NCBI RefSeq assembly: GCF_023898315.1
Contig: NC_064619.1
Coordinates: forward strand, 299,684,150-299,748,149
Direction of reading: 5' to 3'
Source of the DNA: Schistocerca nitens
Taxonomy: Eukaryota > Arthropoda > Insecta > Orthoptera > Acrididae
Length of the DNA: 64,000 nucleotides
Positions within the stretch are counted from its first letter, which is position 1. Each line of letters begins with the position of its first letter. Shown one piece after another: positions 9,964 through 20,445 of the stretch. The position numbers and the translations under genes were made by a program. Under the pieces are notes generated by a model, which saw only the letters and a list, made by a program, of their open reading frames with translations, had not been told where the DNA came from and searched no databases.

Positions 9964-10466
9964 TCATAACAGTGTTTGGACACACTGTAATACTGTACTA
10001 AAATCACAGTGCCAGATCACATTAAACCAGATACCTGTCAAAAAACGTAAACAACATTTTCCAGTGCGGACAGCTGCGAGACGTGCAGGAAGAGAGTGAT
10101 TGAGGCTATGGAAGGCGCCGGCAGGGATGTGGAACCATGCCGATTCGAGCACCGTGGCCAGCTGCAATAGGTTTCTTGGTTCAGGATCCAAGGCGCGAAC
10201 TGTCCGATCAAGGTGGTCCCTCAGCGACTCCTTTATGTTTAAATCAGAGGAGTACCATAAACTCATTCTGGTGCTCTTCGAACCACGCGCGTACTCTGCG
10301 AGCTTCGTGACACGGTGCAGTGTCCTGCTGGTAGATGCCATCATGCCAAGAAGAAACAAACTGCAAGTAAGGGTGGCATGGTCTCCAAGGACAGAGGCAT
10401 GCTTGTAGTGGTCCACTGTACTTTCCAGAATTACGAGGTCACCCAGGGAATGCCACGGAAACATTC
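9964..10466 (-). pseudogene. Tc1-like transposase C-terminal pseudogene
   Basis: A 166-codon minus-strand frame reads MFPWHSLGDLVILEST, DHYKHASVLGDH, then WYSSDLNIKESLRDHLDRTV and HSLNHSLPARLAAVRTGK. SSDLNIxESL is the Tc1 SPDLNPIEHLW motif with the last catalytic Glu, and the PARLxAVxxxKG end is the usual Tc1 C terminus. The second Asp motif (QQDxAPCH) is destroyed: the corresponding region reads STSRTLHRV. The N-terminal DNA-binding part and first Asp are missing, the homology ending where a LINE-A tail begins at 10471. It is a truncated dead copy of a family different from the intact Tc1 at 24292. Confidence 0.8.
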
Positions 10467-10470
10467 GCCT

Positions 10471-10688
10471 CCTACATCTACATGGTTACTCTGCAATTCA
10501 CACTTAAGTACCTGGCAGAGGGTTCATCGAACCATTTTCATACTACTACTACTACTACTCCTCTACCATTCCACTCTCGAATGTCTCGTGGGAAAAAGGA
10601 ACACACAAATCTTTCCGTTCGAGCTCTGATTTCTCTTATTTTATTATGATGATCATTTCTCCCTACGTAGGTGGGTGTCAAAAAAATA
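10471..10688 (-). mobile_element. LINE-A 3' fragment, copy 2, distal part
   Basis: Minus-strand LINE-A tail starting at the CATCTACATC-type terminus, with decayed coding sequence equivalent to TYVGRNDHHNKIREIRARTERF and CSFFPRDIREW. Its 5' continuation lies at 11554-11660, beyond the inserted DNA transposon. A CTA-rich microsatellite (10545-10560) lies inside. Confidence 0.82.
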
Positions 10689-11553
10689 CAGGGTGATTCA
10701 AAAAGAATAACACAACTTTAAAAATGTGTATTTAATGAAAGAAACATAATATAACCTTAGAGATGTTCAATATGGCCCCCTCCAGACACTCGAGCAATAT
10801 CAACCCGATACTCCAACTCGTTCCACACTCTCTGTAGCATATCAGGCGTAACAGTTTGGATAGCTGCTGTTATTTCTTGTTTCAAATCATCAATGGTGGC
10901 TGGGAGAGGTGGCCGAAACACCATATCCTTAACATACCCCCATAAGAAAAAATCGCAGGGGGTAAGATCAGGGCTTCTTGGAGGCCAGTGATGAAGTGCT
11001 CTGTCACGGGCTGCCTGGCGGCCGATCCATCGCCTCGGGTAGTTGACGTTCAGGTAGTTACGGACAGATAAGTGCCAATGTGGTGGCGCTCCATCCTGCT
11101 GAAATATGAATTGTTGTGCTTCTTGTTCGAGCTGAGGGAACAGCCAACAAATGCTTGCTGGATGCGTGCTACATTTTCATCACTCGTTCTCGGCCGTCCA
11201 GAACTTTTCCCTTTCCACAAACACCCATCCTCTGTAAACTGTTTATACCAACGTTTAATACACCACCTATCAGGAGGTTTAACACCATACTTCGTTCGAA
11301 ATGCACGCTGAACAACTGTCGTCGATTCTCTTCTGTCGTACTCAATAACACAAAAAGCTTTGTGTTGAGCGGTCGCCATCTTAGCATCAACTGACGCTGA
11401 CGCCTAGTCAACAGCGCCTCAAGCGAACAAATGTACAACTAAATGAAACTTTATAGCTCCCTTAATTCGCCGACAGATAGTGCTTAGCTCTGCCTTTTGT
11501 CGTTGCAGAGTTTTAAATTCCTAAAGTTGTGGTATTCTTTTTGAATCACCCTG
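10689..11553 (-). mobile_element. Mariner-like DNA transposon of the DUF4817-transposase group, internally deleted, nested in LINE-A
   Basis: Terminal inverted repeats of about 33 bp (CAGGGTGATTCAAAAAGAATA inward) occupy both ends, each flanked by TA (10687-10688, 11554-11555). Total length is 865 bp. On the minus strand the 5' part encodes the N-terminal helix-turn-helix domain and the 3' part the C-terminal catalytic domain. The central third, including the first catalytic Asp, is deleted and the frames disagree across the junction. It interrupts a LINE-A tail, so it is younger than that LINE. Confidence 0.92.
10765..11379 (-). pseudogene. DUF4817-type transposase with central deletion and frameshift
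   Basis: The N-terminal part (11379 down to about 11150) reads MATAQHKAFCVIEYDRRES, VVQRAFRTKYGVKPPD, IKRWYKQFTEDGCLWKGKSS and GRPRTSDENVARIQQAF, the helix-turn-helix DUF4817 domain of this transposase group. After the deletion a different frame reads QFIFQQDGAPPHW, NYPRRWIGR, HWPPRSPDLTPCDFFLWGYV and WNELEYRVDIARVSGGGHIEH. This contains the second and third catalytic Asp (QQDGAPPH, SPDLTPCDF). Family members are about 350 residues; this copy lacks the region with the first Asp (FSDEA). It cannot be active, but its termini look competent for mobilisation in trans. Confidence 0.88.
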
Positions 11554-11660
11554 TATTTTCTCATTCAGAAGAGAAAGTTGGTAACTGAAAATGCGTAAAT
11601 AGATCTCGCACCGAAGAAAACCGCCTTTGTTTCAGCGACTGCCACCCCAACTCGCGTATC
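11554..11660 (-). mobile_element. LINE-A 3' fragment, copy 2, proximal part
   Basis: Minus-strand continuation of the LINE-A copy split by the inserted transposon. It matches the collinear part of the LINE-A at 33640-33760 (RELGWQSL, RRDLFTHFQLPTFSSE). Joining across the insertion restores collinearity at a TA dinucleotide. Confidence 0.8.
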
Positions 11661-12593
11661 AATATTGTTGTTGCAGAGTGTTTGCTTTCAGACCTTTCAG
11701 ATTGTACAGACCCGAAGCGTAAGCATAAAACGTCATTCATCTGAAGAGTCCAGCTGCCGTCACTCACTGGACGTCCAGTTGCGGTAGTGGCGTGCAAAAT
11801 CCAAAGCCTTCGTCGCCGACGAACAGCAGTCAGCGTGGGTGCATGAACCGGCGCCTACACCGGAGACCCACACGCAGCAACGTTCGCTGAACGGTCGAAT
11901 AGCGACATTTTCCCGTGCGTGACATAGTTTAACCACGGCGGCGAGCGAACTGTTTACCAGCTTGGCCGTTTCGCAAATGCTTCCACGCTTGGCCCGAAAG
12001 ACAACGATTATGCTCTTTGAGACGTCAGTTAAATAGCCCCGTTTCCGAAATACGACGACTGCATTATTTTCCGCTTCCCACCAACACACTTTATCCACCC
12101 TCCAGTGTTAGTGCTGTGAGTTATTGCTGGTTGAGCTGTGACATTGTGACTGAACAGCGTATTTCAACTGAATCTTTCTCCTTGAGTTTGTTCCGTCGCA
12201 CGAGGAACGCTTTTTTCATAACATAGCAAATTTGTTTTTACTTTGTTCCTGGATGCCTTTCCTGTCGCCACTATAATAGTTAATCTAAGGGAGGAAAGTC
12301 GACTGCGCCACTTGTTTGTGGATTCTATTAATTTTGTTTCTGGCGTAACCGTATTTTAAACTTTTATGTATTGTATACTGGGGACCAGCCCAGCATACAA
12401 ATTGATGAGCTTGGAAGTCCACTTAAAAACCACAGTCACGCTGCTCGCTGAACCAGACCAACGATCGTTAAACCACCATGCGGACTCGATCGGGATCTGG
12501 CTGAACTTCCTGTCTCGCAAGCCAGCGTGTAGCCTGTTAAGCTATAACAGTAGGTGAAAATACTTCAATTGAATGGCATAACTAAATTCGTTA
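11661..12593. other. Unrecognised interval
   Basis: Moderately GC-rich unique-looking sequence. Frames at 11561-11797 and 11760-12098 (minus) and 12366-12557 (plus) have no recognised similarity. Nothing else seen. Confidence 0.35.
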
Positions 12594-12764
12594 GAAAATG
12601 GTTCGAATGGCTCTGAGAACTATGGGACTTAACATTTGAGGTCATCAGCCCCCTATAACTTAGAACTACTTAAACCTAACTAACCTAAGAACATCACACA
12701 CACTCATACCGGAGGCAGGATTCGAACCTGACTGTAGCGCCTAGAACCGCTCGGCCACTCCCGT
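12594..12764 (-). mobile_element. SINE1 copy d, lacking the tRNA anticodon-arm segment
   Basis: SINE1 on the minus strand with the usual tail (GGTTCGAATGG complement at 12600) and B box. About 26 bp between the B box and the A-box side (the GCGACCGCTACGG region) are deleted. Its 5' end abuts the left arm of a Penelope-like inverted pair at 12765, suggesting insertion into that element. Confidence 0.9.
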
Positions 12765-12875
12765 CTTCAGGTATAGCTCTGTTTATTTACGTGGTTGGTT
12801 TCGGTGAAGAGTACAGACGTCTTTTCACAGTCGCATACCAAGGGCAGTATAGGTTATTTTTCTTCTTTAGATAAC
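12765..12875 (-). mobile_element. Penelope-like 3' tail, left arm (minus)
   Basis: Reverse complement of 13030-13150 with about 80% identity by eye: shared blocks ATAACCTA-ACTGCCCTTG, TGCGACTGTG-AAAGACGT and GTAAATAAACAG. The tail reads outward to the left and is cut by SINE1 copy d directly after CTGAAGA. Confidence 0.65.
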
Positions 12876-13029
12876 GAAAAAAATTGTTAATTTAGAAAGC
12901 TGTGAATGTAATGTGCAGTGGAAAGGACATAAATCAGGCAACAGTATGCAGACCTTTTACAACTCTACCGTCCCTCTAAGTACAATTCATTCTCAGAAAT
13001 TTATGTTTATTAAACTCTGAAGCACCTTT

Positions 13030-13240
13030 TCTAAATCAGCAGTTCATATCATTAGCAGAAGACGCAAATAACCTACACTGCCCTTGATCTGCGACTGTGG
13101 AAAGACGTTTATACTCAACATTAGCCATGTAAATAAACAGTTCTCCACCTGAAGATGATGGTGTGGACCATAGAAACGTGTAGTAGCAAAATAAAGAAGT
13201 GACTGACGCAGAAACTGTTTTATTTGCACTGTACCAGTAA
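13030..13240 (+). mobile_element. Penelope-like 3' tail, right arm (plus), with hammerhead-like remnant
   Basis: Mirror of 12765-12875. After GTAAATAAACAG it continues CACCTGAAGATGATGG, then a stem-loop (ATGGT 13157-13161 with ACCAT 13168-13172) and AGAAAC at 13172-13177. These correspond to the hammerhead core with CT of CTGATGA replaced by AA. An AATAAAG follows at 13190. This order matches the 3' tail at 6470-6530. Confidence 0.6.
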
Positions 13241-13639
13241 CCAGAACGAGTAATAACAAACGAAGAGAAGGTAAGTAAGAGGATATTATATTTTTGAACT
13301 GAAATTCGTTAAAATTCTAAACTTTTCCTCTTATTTATTGTCGTATTGAGAAAACGACGGAAACCAGATCGTAGTATCAGGCTTGCTGCATGATGTTATT
13401 TCAGTAATTTCAGTGTAGCGAATATTAAGAGATATTTCAGAGCCTCAGTTTATACCTAGCGCGCGGTCGATAAACAAAGAGGCTATATGATCTTTGCTAT
13501 CTCAATTATGCCGGTGACTTGTCGAATGTCTTGTGATTAAGTGTGGCTGGGTCGAGGAAAACCTGTCTTATTCGCGACGTTTTCATCGACGGTCAAAATG
13601 GAGACAGGATGAAACAGTGAACAACATTTAAAGACGGAC
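13241..13639. other. Unrecognised interval
   Basis: AT-rich then increasingly GC-rich towards the block at 13640. No repeat recognised. Confidence 0.3.
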
Positions 13640-14040
13640 TGGATTACTTGAGAGTGCAGCCCCAGCCACCTGCCGGGCCACCTGTTAACGGTCCAACCGA
13701 CAGCGCGCCAATTAACGAGTTTTGCGCGAGTATGCGGGTGGATTAAGACGGCGAAAAAATGGTTGAGGCTCCGCGGTGCAGGCGAGCGGCCGGCGCTGGC
13801 GGCTGCTGGCGGCAGTTTTTGTGGCGTCGGCGGTAGGGCCGCGATGCTTATCCACGGCAGACGGCGGACAAGCGCCGCAGATATATGTCCGCCTCTACCC
13901 TAATGGCAGCCATTACGTCGCTCCGGCTCTGTCATACTCCCGGGGGAAGCCGCCCCGGTGTACTCGCCCAGGCGTGCCCTGCAACCGCACTACATTTCTT
14001 CGCTGTCGGAGAAGACCCCCCTGCGAGGCTCCAGCTCAAC
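13640..14040 (+). other. GC/CpG-rich block; candidate host exon of a secreted protein
   Basis: A sharply GC-rich island in AT-rich surroundings, not matching any repeat here. One plus frame (from about 13767, after an in-frame stop at 13764) is open to 14198. It begins with a basic then hydrophobic stretch (RRWRLLAAVFVASAVG) like a signal peptide, followed by QIYVRLYPNGSHYVAPAL, RCTRPGVPCN and LRCRRRPPC. There is no in-frame ATG, so if real the exon is entered by splicing (GTGCAG precedes 13780) or the frame is spurious. Two other frames are also open over part of the block, which weakens the case. No family recognised. Confidence 0.28.
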
Positions 14041-14224
14041 TCATTACTACTGATACGTTCGACAGTGATGATGCTTGGTTACCGAACTACCAGCTTAATA
14101 AATCGAGGTTACAAAATACTGGCAAGAATTACGAGGGGAGTTTAATAAGTTGTGCAACACATTTTTTCCTCGGCCAATTTCGGCTGAAAAAATGCTGAAT
14201 TTGTTGTGGGACATCGTGGAATAT

Positions 14225-14735
14225 CCCAGCTTCAGCGCCAGGAGGTGAAAACTCTAATTGCCATAGCGAAGGAGGCATTCAACAGAAATAGGAGACTTAT
14301 GTGGCAAATTAGATAAAGGACTAAGGAAAAGGCTTGACAAATGTTTTGTCTGGAGTGTGGCACTATATGGGGCAGAAACATGGACGCTGAGACGAGAGGA
14401 TGAAAAAAGGTTAGAATCATTTGAGATGTGGATGTGTGGAAAGAATGAGTAATGAAAGAGTATTGGAAAGGGTTGGTGAGAGAAGTTGTCTGCTGAAGGT
14501 TGTAAGAGAAAGGAAAAAGAACTGGTTGGGACAGTCACTGAGAAGCGAGTGCTTGCTAGTAGATGCTTTGGAAGGATTGTTTTGTGGGAGAAAAGAGAAA
14601 CAAGATGATAGACGACATAAAGGGAAGATGAAATTATGCAGACCTGAAGAGGGATGGCAGAAGACCGGACAGCCTGGAGAACTACCATGTGAAAACCTGC
14701 CTTTTGGCAGAACACTGACGATGATGATGATGATC
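14225..14735 (+). mobile_element. LINE-B 3' fragment
   Basis: The plus strand encodes LIAIAKEAFNRNRRL, FVWSVALYGAETWTL and KRLESFEMWMW with one frameshift, then a decayed continuation to NLPFGRTL. The WSVALYGAETWT block marks the region C-terminal to the RT palm in the LINE-B family (same as 22539-23215). The 3' end is a GAT-type repeat (GATGATGATGATG, 14719-14731). The copy is 5'-truncated. Confidence 0.85.
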
Positions 14736-15140
14736 CCCTATAGTATGGTGTTGCGATGGTTGGTGGCGCTATACTTAGCTAAGTGGAAAACTGAACTGAA
14801 CCTCCACAGCATAATAAAATGAACAAAACTATCACTTACCGCAGCCGTGCGCGAGAGAGGCCCTCCAAAGCTTCACGTGTTTTACAGCATTTTTTGAGAA
14901 AATATATACAGCCTCTTGCTTTTGTAGAAAACATTACAGGAATCACGTACCTAGATATACTGGGTACCTTACGTTCTGCATAACTACGCGGAGAACATGC
15001 CGTAAATTCCATTTTTCATTAGGAGCTGCCTCAATGATTGATCAGCCGTAAGTTAGTGGGGGAGGGGGGGGGGTGAAAAGGGGTCGTAAGAGTATCGCAT
15101 TGCACCATTCGCTTACAAGGTTGGCTAATTTCCCCCCGCA

Positions 15141-15148
<8 letters not shown>

Positions 15149-15201
<53 letters not shown>
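15149..15201. repeat. (CT)n microsatellite
   Basis: About 26 CT units preceded by C runs, with one TA interruption near the end. Confidence 0.97.
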
Positions 15202-15203
<2 letters not shown>

Positions 15204-15837
15204 ACAGTTTCATACAGGATTTTAGTGCTACGGCCGGCTTGTTAAAATTTAGAGCCGTCCTGGCGCGGCAGATAGGCAACTAGAAACAACACTTTCGAGA
15301 CTGGATTTTCGCACATATGAACAAATATTAATGAGCATTTAGCATCACAGGGTGCCCAACAGAGCATCCCAGGGTGCCCCAGAGAGCTACAACACCAAGA
15401 AGAATCGCTTCCCGGCTTTTGGCAAGATCAATGTGTAGTTTTTTTTTGTTAATAGATAAGGATTAAGGATAAGGAAAGGAACTTTATTTAATTTCTATAA
15501 TAATGAGTCAGATCACCAACGAGTACGATCTTTTTACAGTTGTCAACACCTTTCACTCACACTGAGACAGATTCCAATTCATTTATTTTACGATGATTCC
15601 TAGTCCTGAGAACCAAAGGCATAGTCGACATGTAATACGATACTACAGATATTACCCGTCAACCCTCCTAGTTGCTACGATTTGGTAGTTTGCTGCAACA
15701 ATGTTTCATCTGCATCATTTCCGCTGAATAGCACGCACCACAAAATAACCAGAACACCAAAAATTGAAAAGTACCGTCTGATGGCGTAGCCAACTACACA
15801 CGAGAACACAGATTTTTAAATGCTGTACTTTTTCTTT

Positions 15838-15903
15838 GGCGGGGGGAAGGGGGAGGGAAGGGGGAGGGAAGGGGGAGGAAGGCGGGAGGAGGGGGAGGGG
15901 GAA
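15838..15903. repeat. G-rich tandem tract, possible G-quadruplex
   Basis: Repeats of GGGGGAGGGAAGG type giving many runs of three or more G on the plus strand. Confidence 0.85.
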
Positions 15904-16960
15904 GTAATGGGTCATAACTGCAAAGAATACAATGACGATTGTGCAATCGAAATACTAAGAGTGGCTATACCCCCAATGTGAGCCCTTCTGACATCGATCG
16001 GCAGTTGCAGAATTACCTTCCATTGCAGTAATAAATCAGATGCATTTATTGACCTGGAGTTTTCCCCAAAATGACTGAAGAGCTTCGCACTACAGAAGAT
16101 GTATTAGTGGGTACTATGTGTATATAATAAAATCGATACTTCAGACACATGTCTAAAATCACCTTACAGCACCGCCAGAACGCCAGATGTACTGTCTGCA
16201 GAACCGAGGCACTGCACCGTGGATGTCCATCTCGGAGAGAGGCCAGTGCCACAATGATTTTTCCTGAGAGCAAAAACAAACTGCACGCAACTAATAATTT
16301 CCAGTACGACGGTTACAGGAAGTTTCTGTACATACTATGCTTCACGTAGACAGCCTCCTGGAAAGTGAAGTCTTTATGAGATAATTACGTCTGGTCGTAA
16401 AATACCGTCGGAGCAATTAAGCTGTATTCTCCACAGGAGCTCACAGGGGGGCGGGAGAGGAACTTGTAGCTCTCATTACGTTCTAAAATACTTCTCTTAT
16501 TAACTATAATGCTAGACCGTTGCAGACTGGCAGAATTAAGACAGCTGAGACATCAGATCCGTAGGCATCGTTTGGTGTGACACTGGGTCACGTCCCATCA
16601 ACAGATGTACTCCTTAGTCGTTAGAAGGGTACTGACTTAGAGAAGGGGCCATGTCCATATAACCAAGTGTACAGTGTACATGATATGATAAAAAAGATGA
16701 ACCTAGAAGATGTTAAGTAAATCCTACAGTACATATGGGACGAGCAGAAATCATTTTAAAACAAAAATGGAAAGATAAAGATGAAGCATACCCACCATTG
16801 TCTGCTTTTTGTATCTTGTCTAGTTGTATTTTGGGTACATTATGAATAACCCTGTATGCTCATTACACACACTTTTATTGATATAATCAATATGAATAAT
16901 ATAAACGTGCTTAACACAATCCTTCTGCTTCAGCCATGATGCTAGTTGCCTTATCAAGGT

Positions 16961-17176
16961 AATCAGGTTCAAAAAAATGGTTCAAATGGCTCTGAGCACT
17001 ATGGGACTTAACATCTGAGGTCATCAGTCCCCTAGAACTTAGAACTACTTAAACCTAACTAACCTAAGGACATCACACACATCCATGCCCGAGGCAGGAT
17101 TCGAACCTGCGACCGTAGCGGTCGCGCGGTTCCAGACTGTAGCGCCTAGAACCGCTCGGCCAGAATCAGGTTCAAA
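16961..17176 (-). mobile_element. SINE1 copy e, 5'-truncated (with TSD)
   Basis: Minus-strand SINE1 close to the family consensus but missing the first few bases of the tRNA head (stops at TGGCCGAGCGG). A 13-bp target-site duplication, AATCAGGTTCAAA, lies at 16961-16973 and 17164-17176, with an A-rich tail next to it. Low divergence and the exact duplication suggest a recent insertion. Confidence 0.96.
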
Positions 17177-17762
17177 GGGGTGTCATCTCCAATACATTCG
17201 AACTCGACTGCTGACCACAGTCGGTGGCTAAAGCGTGTTGTAACAGCGTATATTGTTTCACTCTGGGGCCAGTTGCTACATGACAGCTCCACGCCGCCAT
17301 GCTTAAACCCTTCGTATACTAAACAGTTTTTTGTGACTCTTGAAAAATTTACTTACTGGAACATAACACCTTTTCCAACTCACCGACTCAATTAAAATAT
17401 TTTCAGACAGTAAGCAGTCGGCAGTTTCCTGACGCATTCCAAGGTTATACATGTCACTGGGATACAGTCGATTTTAGAACGTCTTGTAAACACTCACATG
17501 TAATGTAGTCCGCATGCTTTTACGAGTACTCGTATGTTACTCTGTTACTTGCGTATTAATTATCAGAAATATTGATCGTGTTGGGCTTAAGTCTGATCGA
17601 AACGCTCTGGATTCGGGAGTGCTATTTCTGGAGGGAGCGGAGGGAAAGTGCTCTGCATGAACAAGGAAATTCTAACAGCATTAATTATTTAGAAATTTTG
17701 ATTATCTTAACGTCAAGGGTAAAAGCTGTGCCATTGTTACTGAAAATGATTTTCTATTTGTT
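17177..17762. other. Unrecognised interval
   Basis: AT-rich; short frames only; nothing recognised. Confidence 0.35.
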
Positions 17763-18360
17763 GTCATCGTCGTCATTCCAAAGAATGGTTTGATTCAACT
17801 CTCCCCGTTCATAGATCGTGTGCAAACCTCTTCATCTCTGCATAGCTACTGCACCCCACATCCATTCGAAGTTGCTTACTGTACGCAAGCTTTTCTGTCC
17901 CTCTACAGTTTTTATTCCACAGATATACTTCCGTTACCAAATGACGAAATCATAATGCCCCCAGACATGTCCTATCGACCGATACATTCTTTTACTCACA
18001 TTGGGCCACTTTCCTCCCTCCCTCCCCCTCCCCCAGGTTAGTCCAGTGCCTCCTCACTTGTTATTCGAACTACCAATCTAATCTTCAGCATCCTTCAATG
18101 ACACCACATTTTAGAAGTTTCTATTCTCTTCTTGTTGGAACTGCTTTATCGTCCACGTTTACCTCTGGTACAAGAATAAACTCCAAATAAATACCCATAA
18201 CTTCTTATTTAAATGTTAACAAATATCTCTTTTTCGGAAACACTTTTCTTGCTGTTGGCAGTCTACATATTTTATTCTCTCGACCTCGGCTTTTTTTATT
18301 TTGCTGCCCATACAGCAAAATTCTGCTGCTTTCAGTTTCTTATTTTGTAATCTCGTATTA
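17763..18360 (-). mobile_element. LINE-B 3' fragment, strongly decayed
   Basis: The minus strand is collinear with the LINE-B at 22539-23215: LEFILVPEVNVDDKAV, LKCGVIEGC-RLDW and ARKVFPKKRYLL correspond to VFVWSVAMYGSETWT, MWCYRRMLKIRW and ARKAFLKKRNLL. Many stops and indels. The 3' end is a degenerate GAC/GTC repeat near 17763-17775. An inserted CCCTC-rich tract lies at 18012-18036. Confidence 0.78.
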
Positions 18361-18399
18361 TTTTCGAATCAGCAGATTTTCATAACTATCACTGAATAT

Positions 18400-18530
18400 A
18401 GGAACACCATTACTTTATGAATTTTTTGAAGGTAATTTAATAACCAAGTTCGCATTCAGTACTGTTTAGTCACGATTACCTGTTTCAACAATTAATACTG
18501 TCATCTGAGTTGTATCAAAATTTCGGTAAT
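18400..18530 (-). mobile_element. Penelope-like 3' tail with degenerate hammerhead core
   Basis: On the minus strand CAGATGA (18501-18507) is followed by CAGTATTAATTGTT and GAAACAGGTAATCG, then AATAAACAGTACTG-like sequence. This is the order of a hammerhead core (CTGATGA, stem II, GAAA) in Penelope tails, with T4 changed to A. No coding sequence accompanies it. Confidence 0.42.
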
Positions 18531-19519
18531 GGACTGTGGATAACACCGTTAAGATTACATGTGCTAGTGACGTGGGCATTTAGTCTGATCAGCATGAGGA
18601 TGTCTTGCGCTTAGGTAACAGTCGGCAGCAAAATTCAGTACTGTTCTGTTTCTATGGGGATTTTCTCATGCTCCTGTTCACACGAAGAAATCCTCAGAGA
18701 AACAGAAGAAGCTGAGTGTTATTAATTATAGTTACCAAAGGACATTCTCACGCACCAGATTAGATTAAATGGCAACATTATCATAAGAAGCTCGAACGTC
18801 CATAGGCTATGACATAAAATTGTAGTCAACAGAAAGCACTCTAATGAGAGTAATGCAAGACAGAAAATTCCTGAAAATTAGATGTTGGTTGGGAAGTCTG
18901 TTTAGCCGAGGAAATAGTTAAGTATCGTAACGGACAAACGCCGCGTTAATGTGTAATAATGCTGAAGTTATACTTGCGTGTGAGACATGAAAGTAGTATA
19001 TAACACGGTACTCTTACTGAGAAATGGTCTACAGTTTCGTGATTGACCTTTCTAAATAGGTAAATAATGGCTTCGTTTACATGTGCTAAAGTACCAGTTC
19101 ATGTTTGTCAGCATGACGGTGAAATTATTTAGCACAGACTAAACGGTATGAAAATAGCGTTATACCAGAGGTTCATAAAATATAACTGCAATGAGAGTAT
19201 CCGCAAAATGACGACACGTGCAGTAATGTCTGGGGATTAAATATAGCCAATACGCAAAGTTTAATTCCTAGTATATTTTTGTCTTTATGTACTGAGGACA
19301 TACACTGGCGTGCCTTGAATAGTAATTTCTTTCTCAGACTTTCATATTGCAACAGCCTATGTACACCAACATTAAACAAATATTTGGATTCGTAGTCCTG
19401 TGCACAGTTAGTGGAGTTCTGATGCAATAATTCGAGGTACCTAAAGCCACAGTTCATAAAACTAGTGTTCGTGGCAATTTTCGGAAGTATGAAGTCCAGG
19501 ACGAAAAACGGATTACGCC
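18531..19519. other. Unrecognised interval
   Basis: AT-rich, with no recognisable repeat. A 140-codon minus frame at 19173-19595 has no known similarity and overlaps the LINE-A tail at its end. Confidence 0.35.
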
Positions 19520-20445
19520 TAACCTGCATCTGCATTGTCTTCTCAACAAGTCCCCGTATGGAGAGTGGCGGAGAGTAGTTTGTATACCACTGCAACTGTA
19601 CCCTGCCCCTTTCATGCTACAGTCGTCACCAGTCGGCGGGAAGAAAGGTTGCTGGTAAGCCTTCGAGCTCACTCTAAACACTCCAGTTTTACCTTCACAG
19701 TCTTTTTCGCGAGATCCACGTTGGTGGAAGAAGTATATCAAGTGTCTCTTAGGCAAATACACTCATGGGCTGTTAACAGTAAACCACGCAACGAGACAGA
19801 ACATCTCTCTTGTAGCGTCTGTCGCTGGAAATGACCTGGCATCTCCGTGTCGCTTTAGTGCTTACTGAAAGAAACAGTAATGAATCATTCGATCTTCCGT
19901 ATTTCCTATATCAATCCTATTGGTACGAATTCCGGATTGACAAACAATATGCAAGTACCGGTAGAACGAAAGTTTTGTAGGGTACCTCTAGTGTGGATGG
20001 ACTGCACCTCCTGAAGGATTCTCCTGCTAAATGTCAGTTTGGCATCTGCCTTGCCTGCGATTAATTTTGTTGCTCGGTACGCATATCCCTAAATATTTTA
20101 TGATCGTGACTGCTTCCAGTAATATTTCTGCAATCATGTAATACGAAAATAATAGGTCTTTCTGGTTAACTATGCTCAGTACTCTAGGCTAAATTTGTTT
20201 ATGTTAAGGGTCGACTACCAATCCCTGCACCAAGCGTCTGTCCTGTGCAGATCTTCGTGCGTTTCGTTACAATCTTCTATCGTCGCGACTTCTCTGTGTA
20301 CAGCAGATGCATCCGCGAAATGCCTCATGGGACTTCCAAGGTTATCCACTACGTTATTTATGATTATTGTCAAAAGTAATGGTGCTGTAATACTCCCTTC
20401 AGGTAAGCCTGAAGTTACTTTTACATCTGATACCCTATGGTATAA
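19520..20445 (-). mobile_element. LINE-A fragment with RT palm remnant
   Basis: Minus-strand order from 20445 down: decayed GVPEGSI, INNVVDNLGSPMRHFADAS (the FADD box with the second Asp changed), AVHREVATIEDCNETHEDLH, TDAWCRDW, then TLNIN. Further down, LIAGKADAKLTFSRRIL and finally YFFHQRGSREKDCEGKTG and YQQPFFPP, equivalent to LLPPTYTSRGDHEAKIRE and RQSFFPR. The order is that of LINE-A at 59330-60206. Stops and frameshifts abound. A CTGCATCTGCAT terminus lies at 19525-19540. Confidence 0.8.

Larger units (their letters stand above)
14736..16960. other. Interval without recognisable genes; low-complexity tracts
   Basis: Contains a G run (15057-15073), the CT repeat at 15149-15201 and the G-rich tract at 15838-15903. 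Short open frames (for example 16046-16279 minus) have no recognised similarity. No SINE or LINE seen. Confidence 0.4.
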
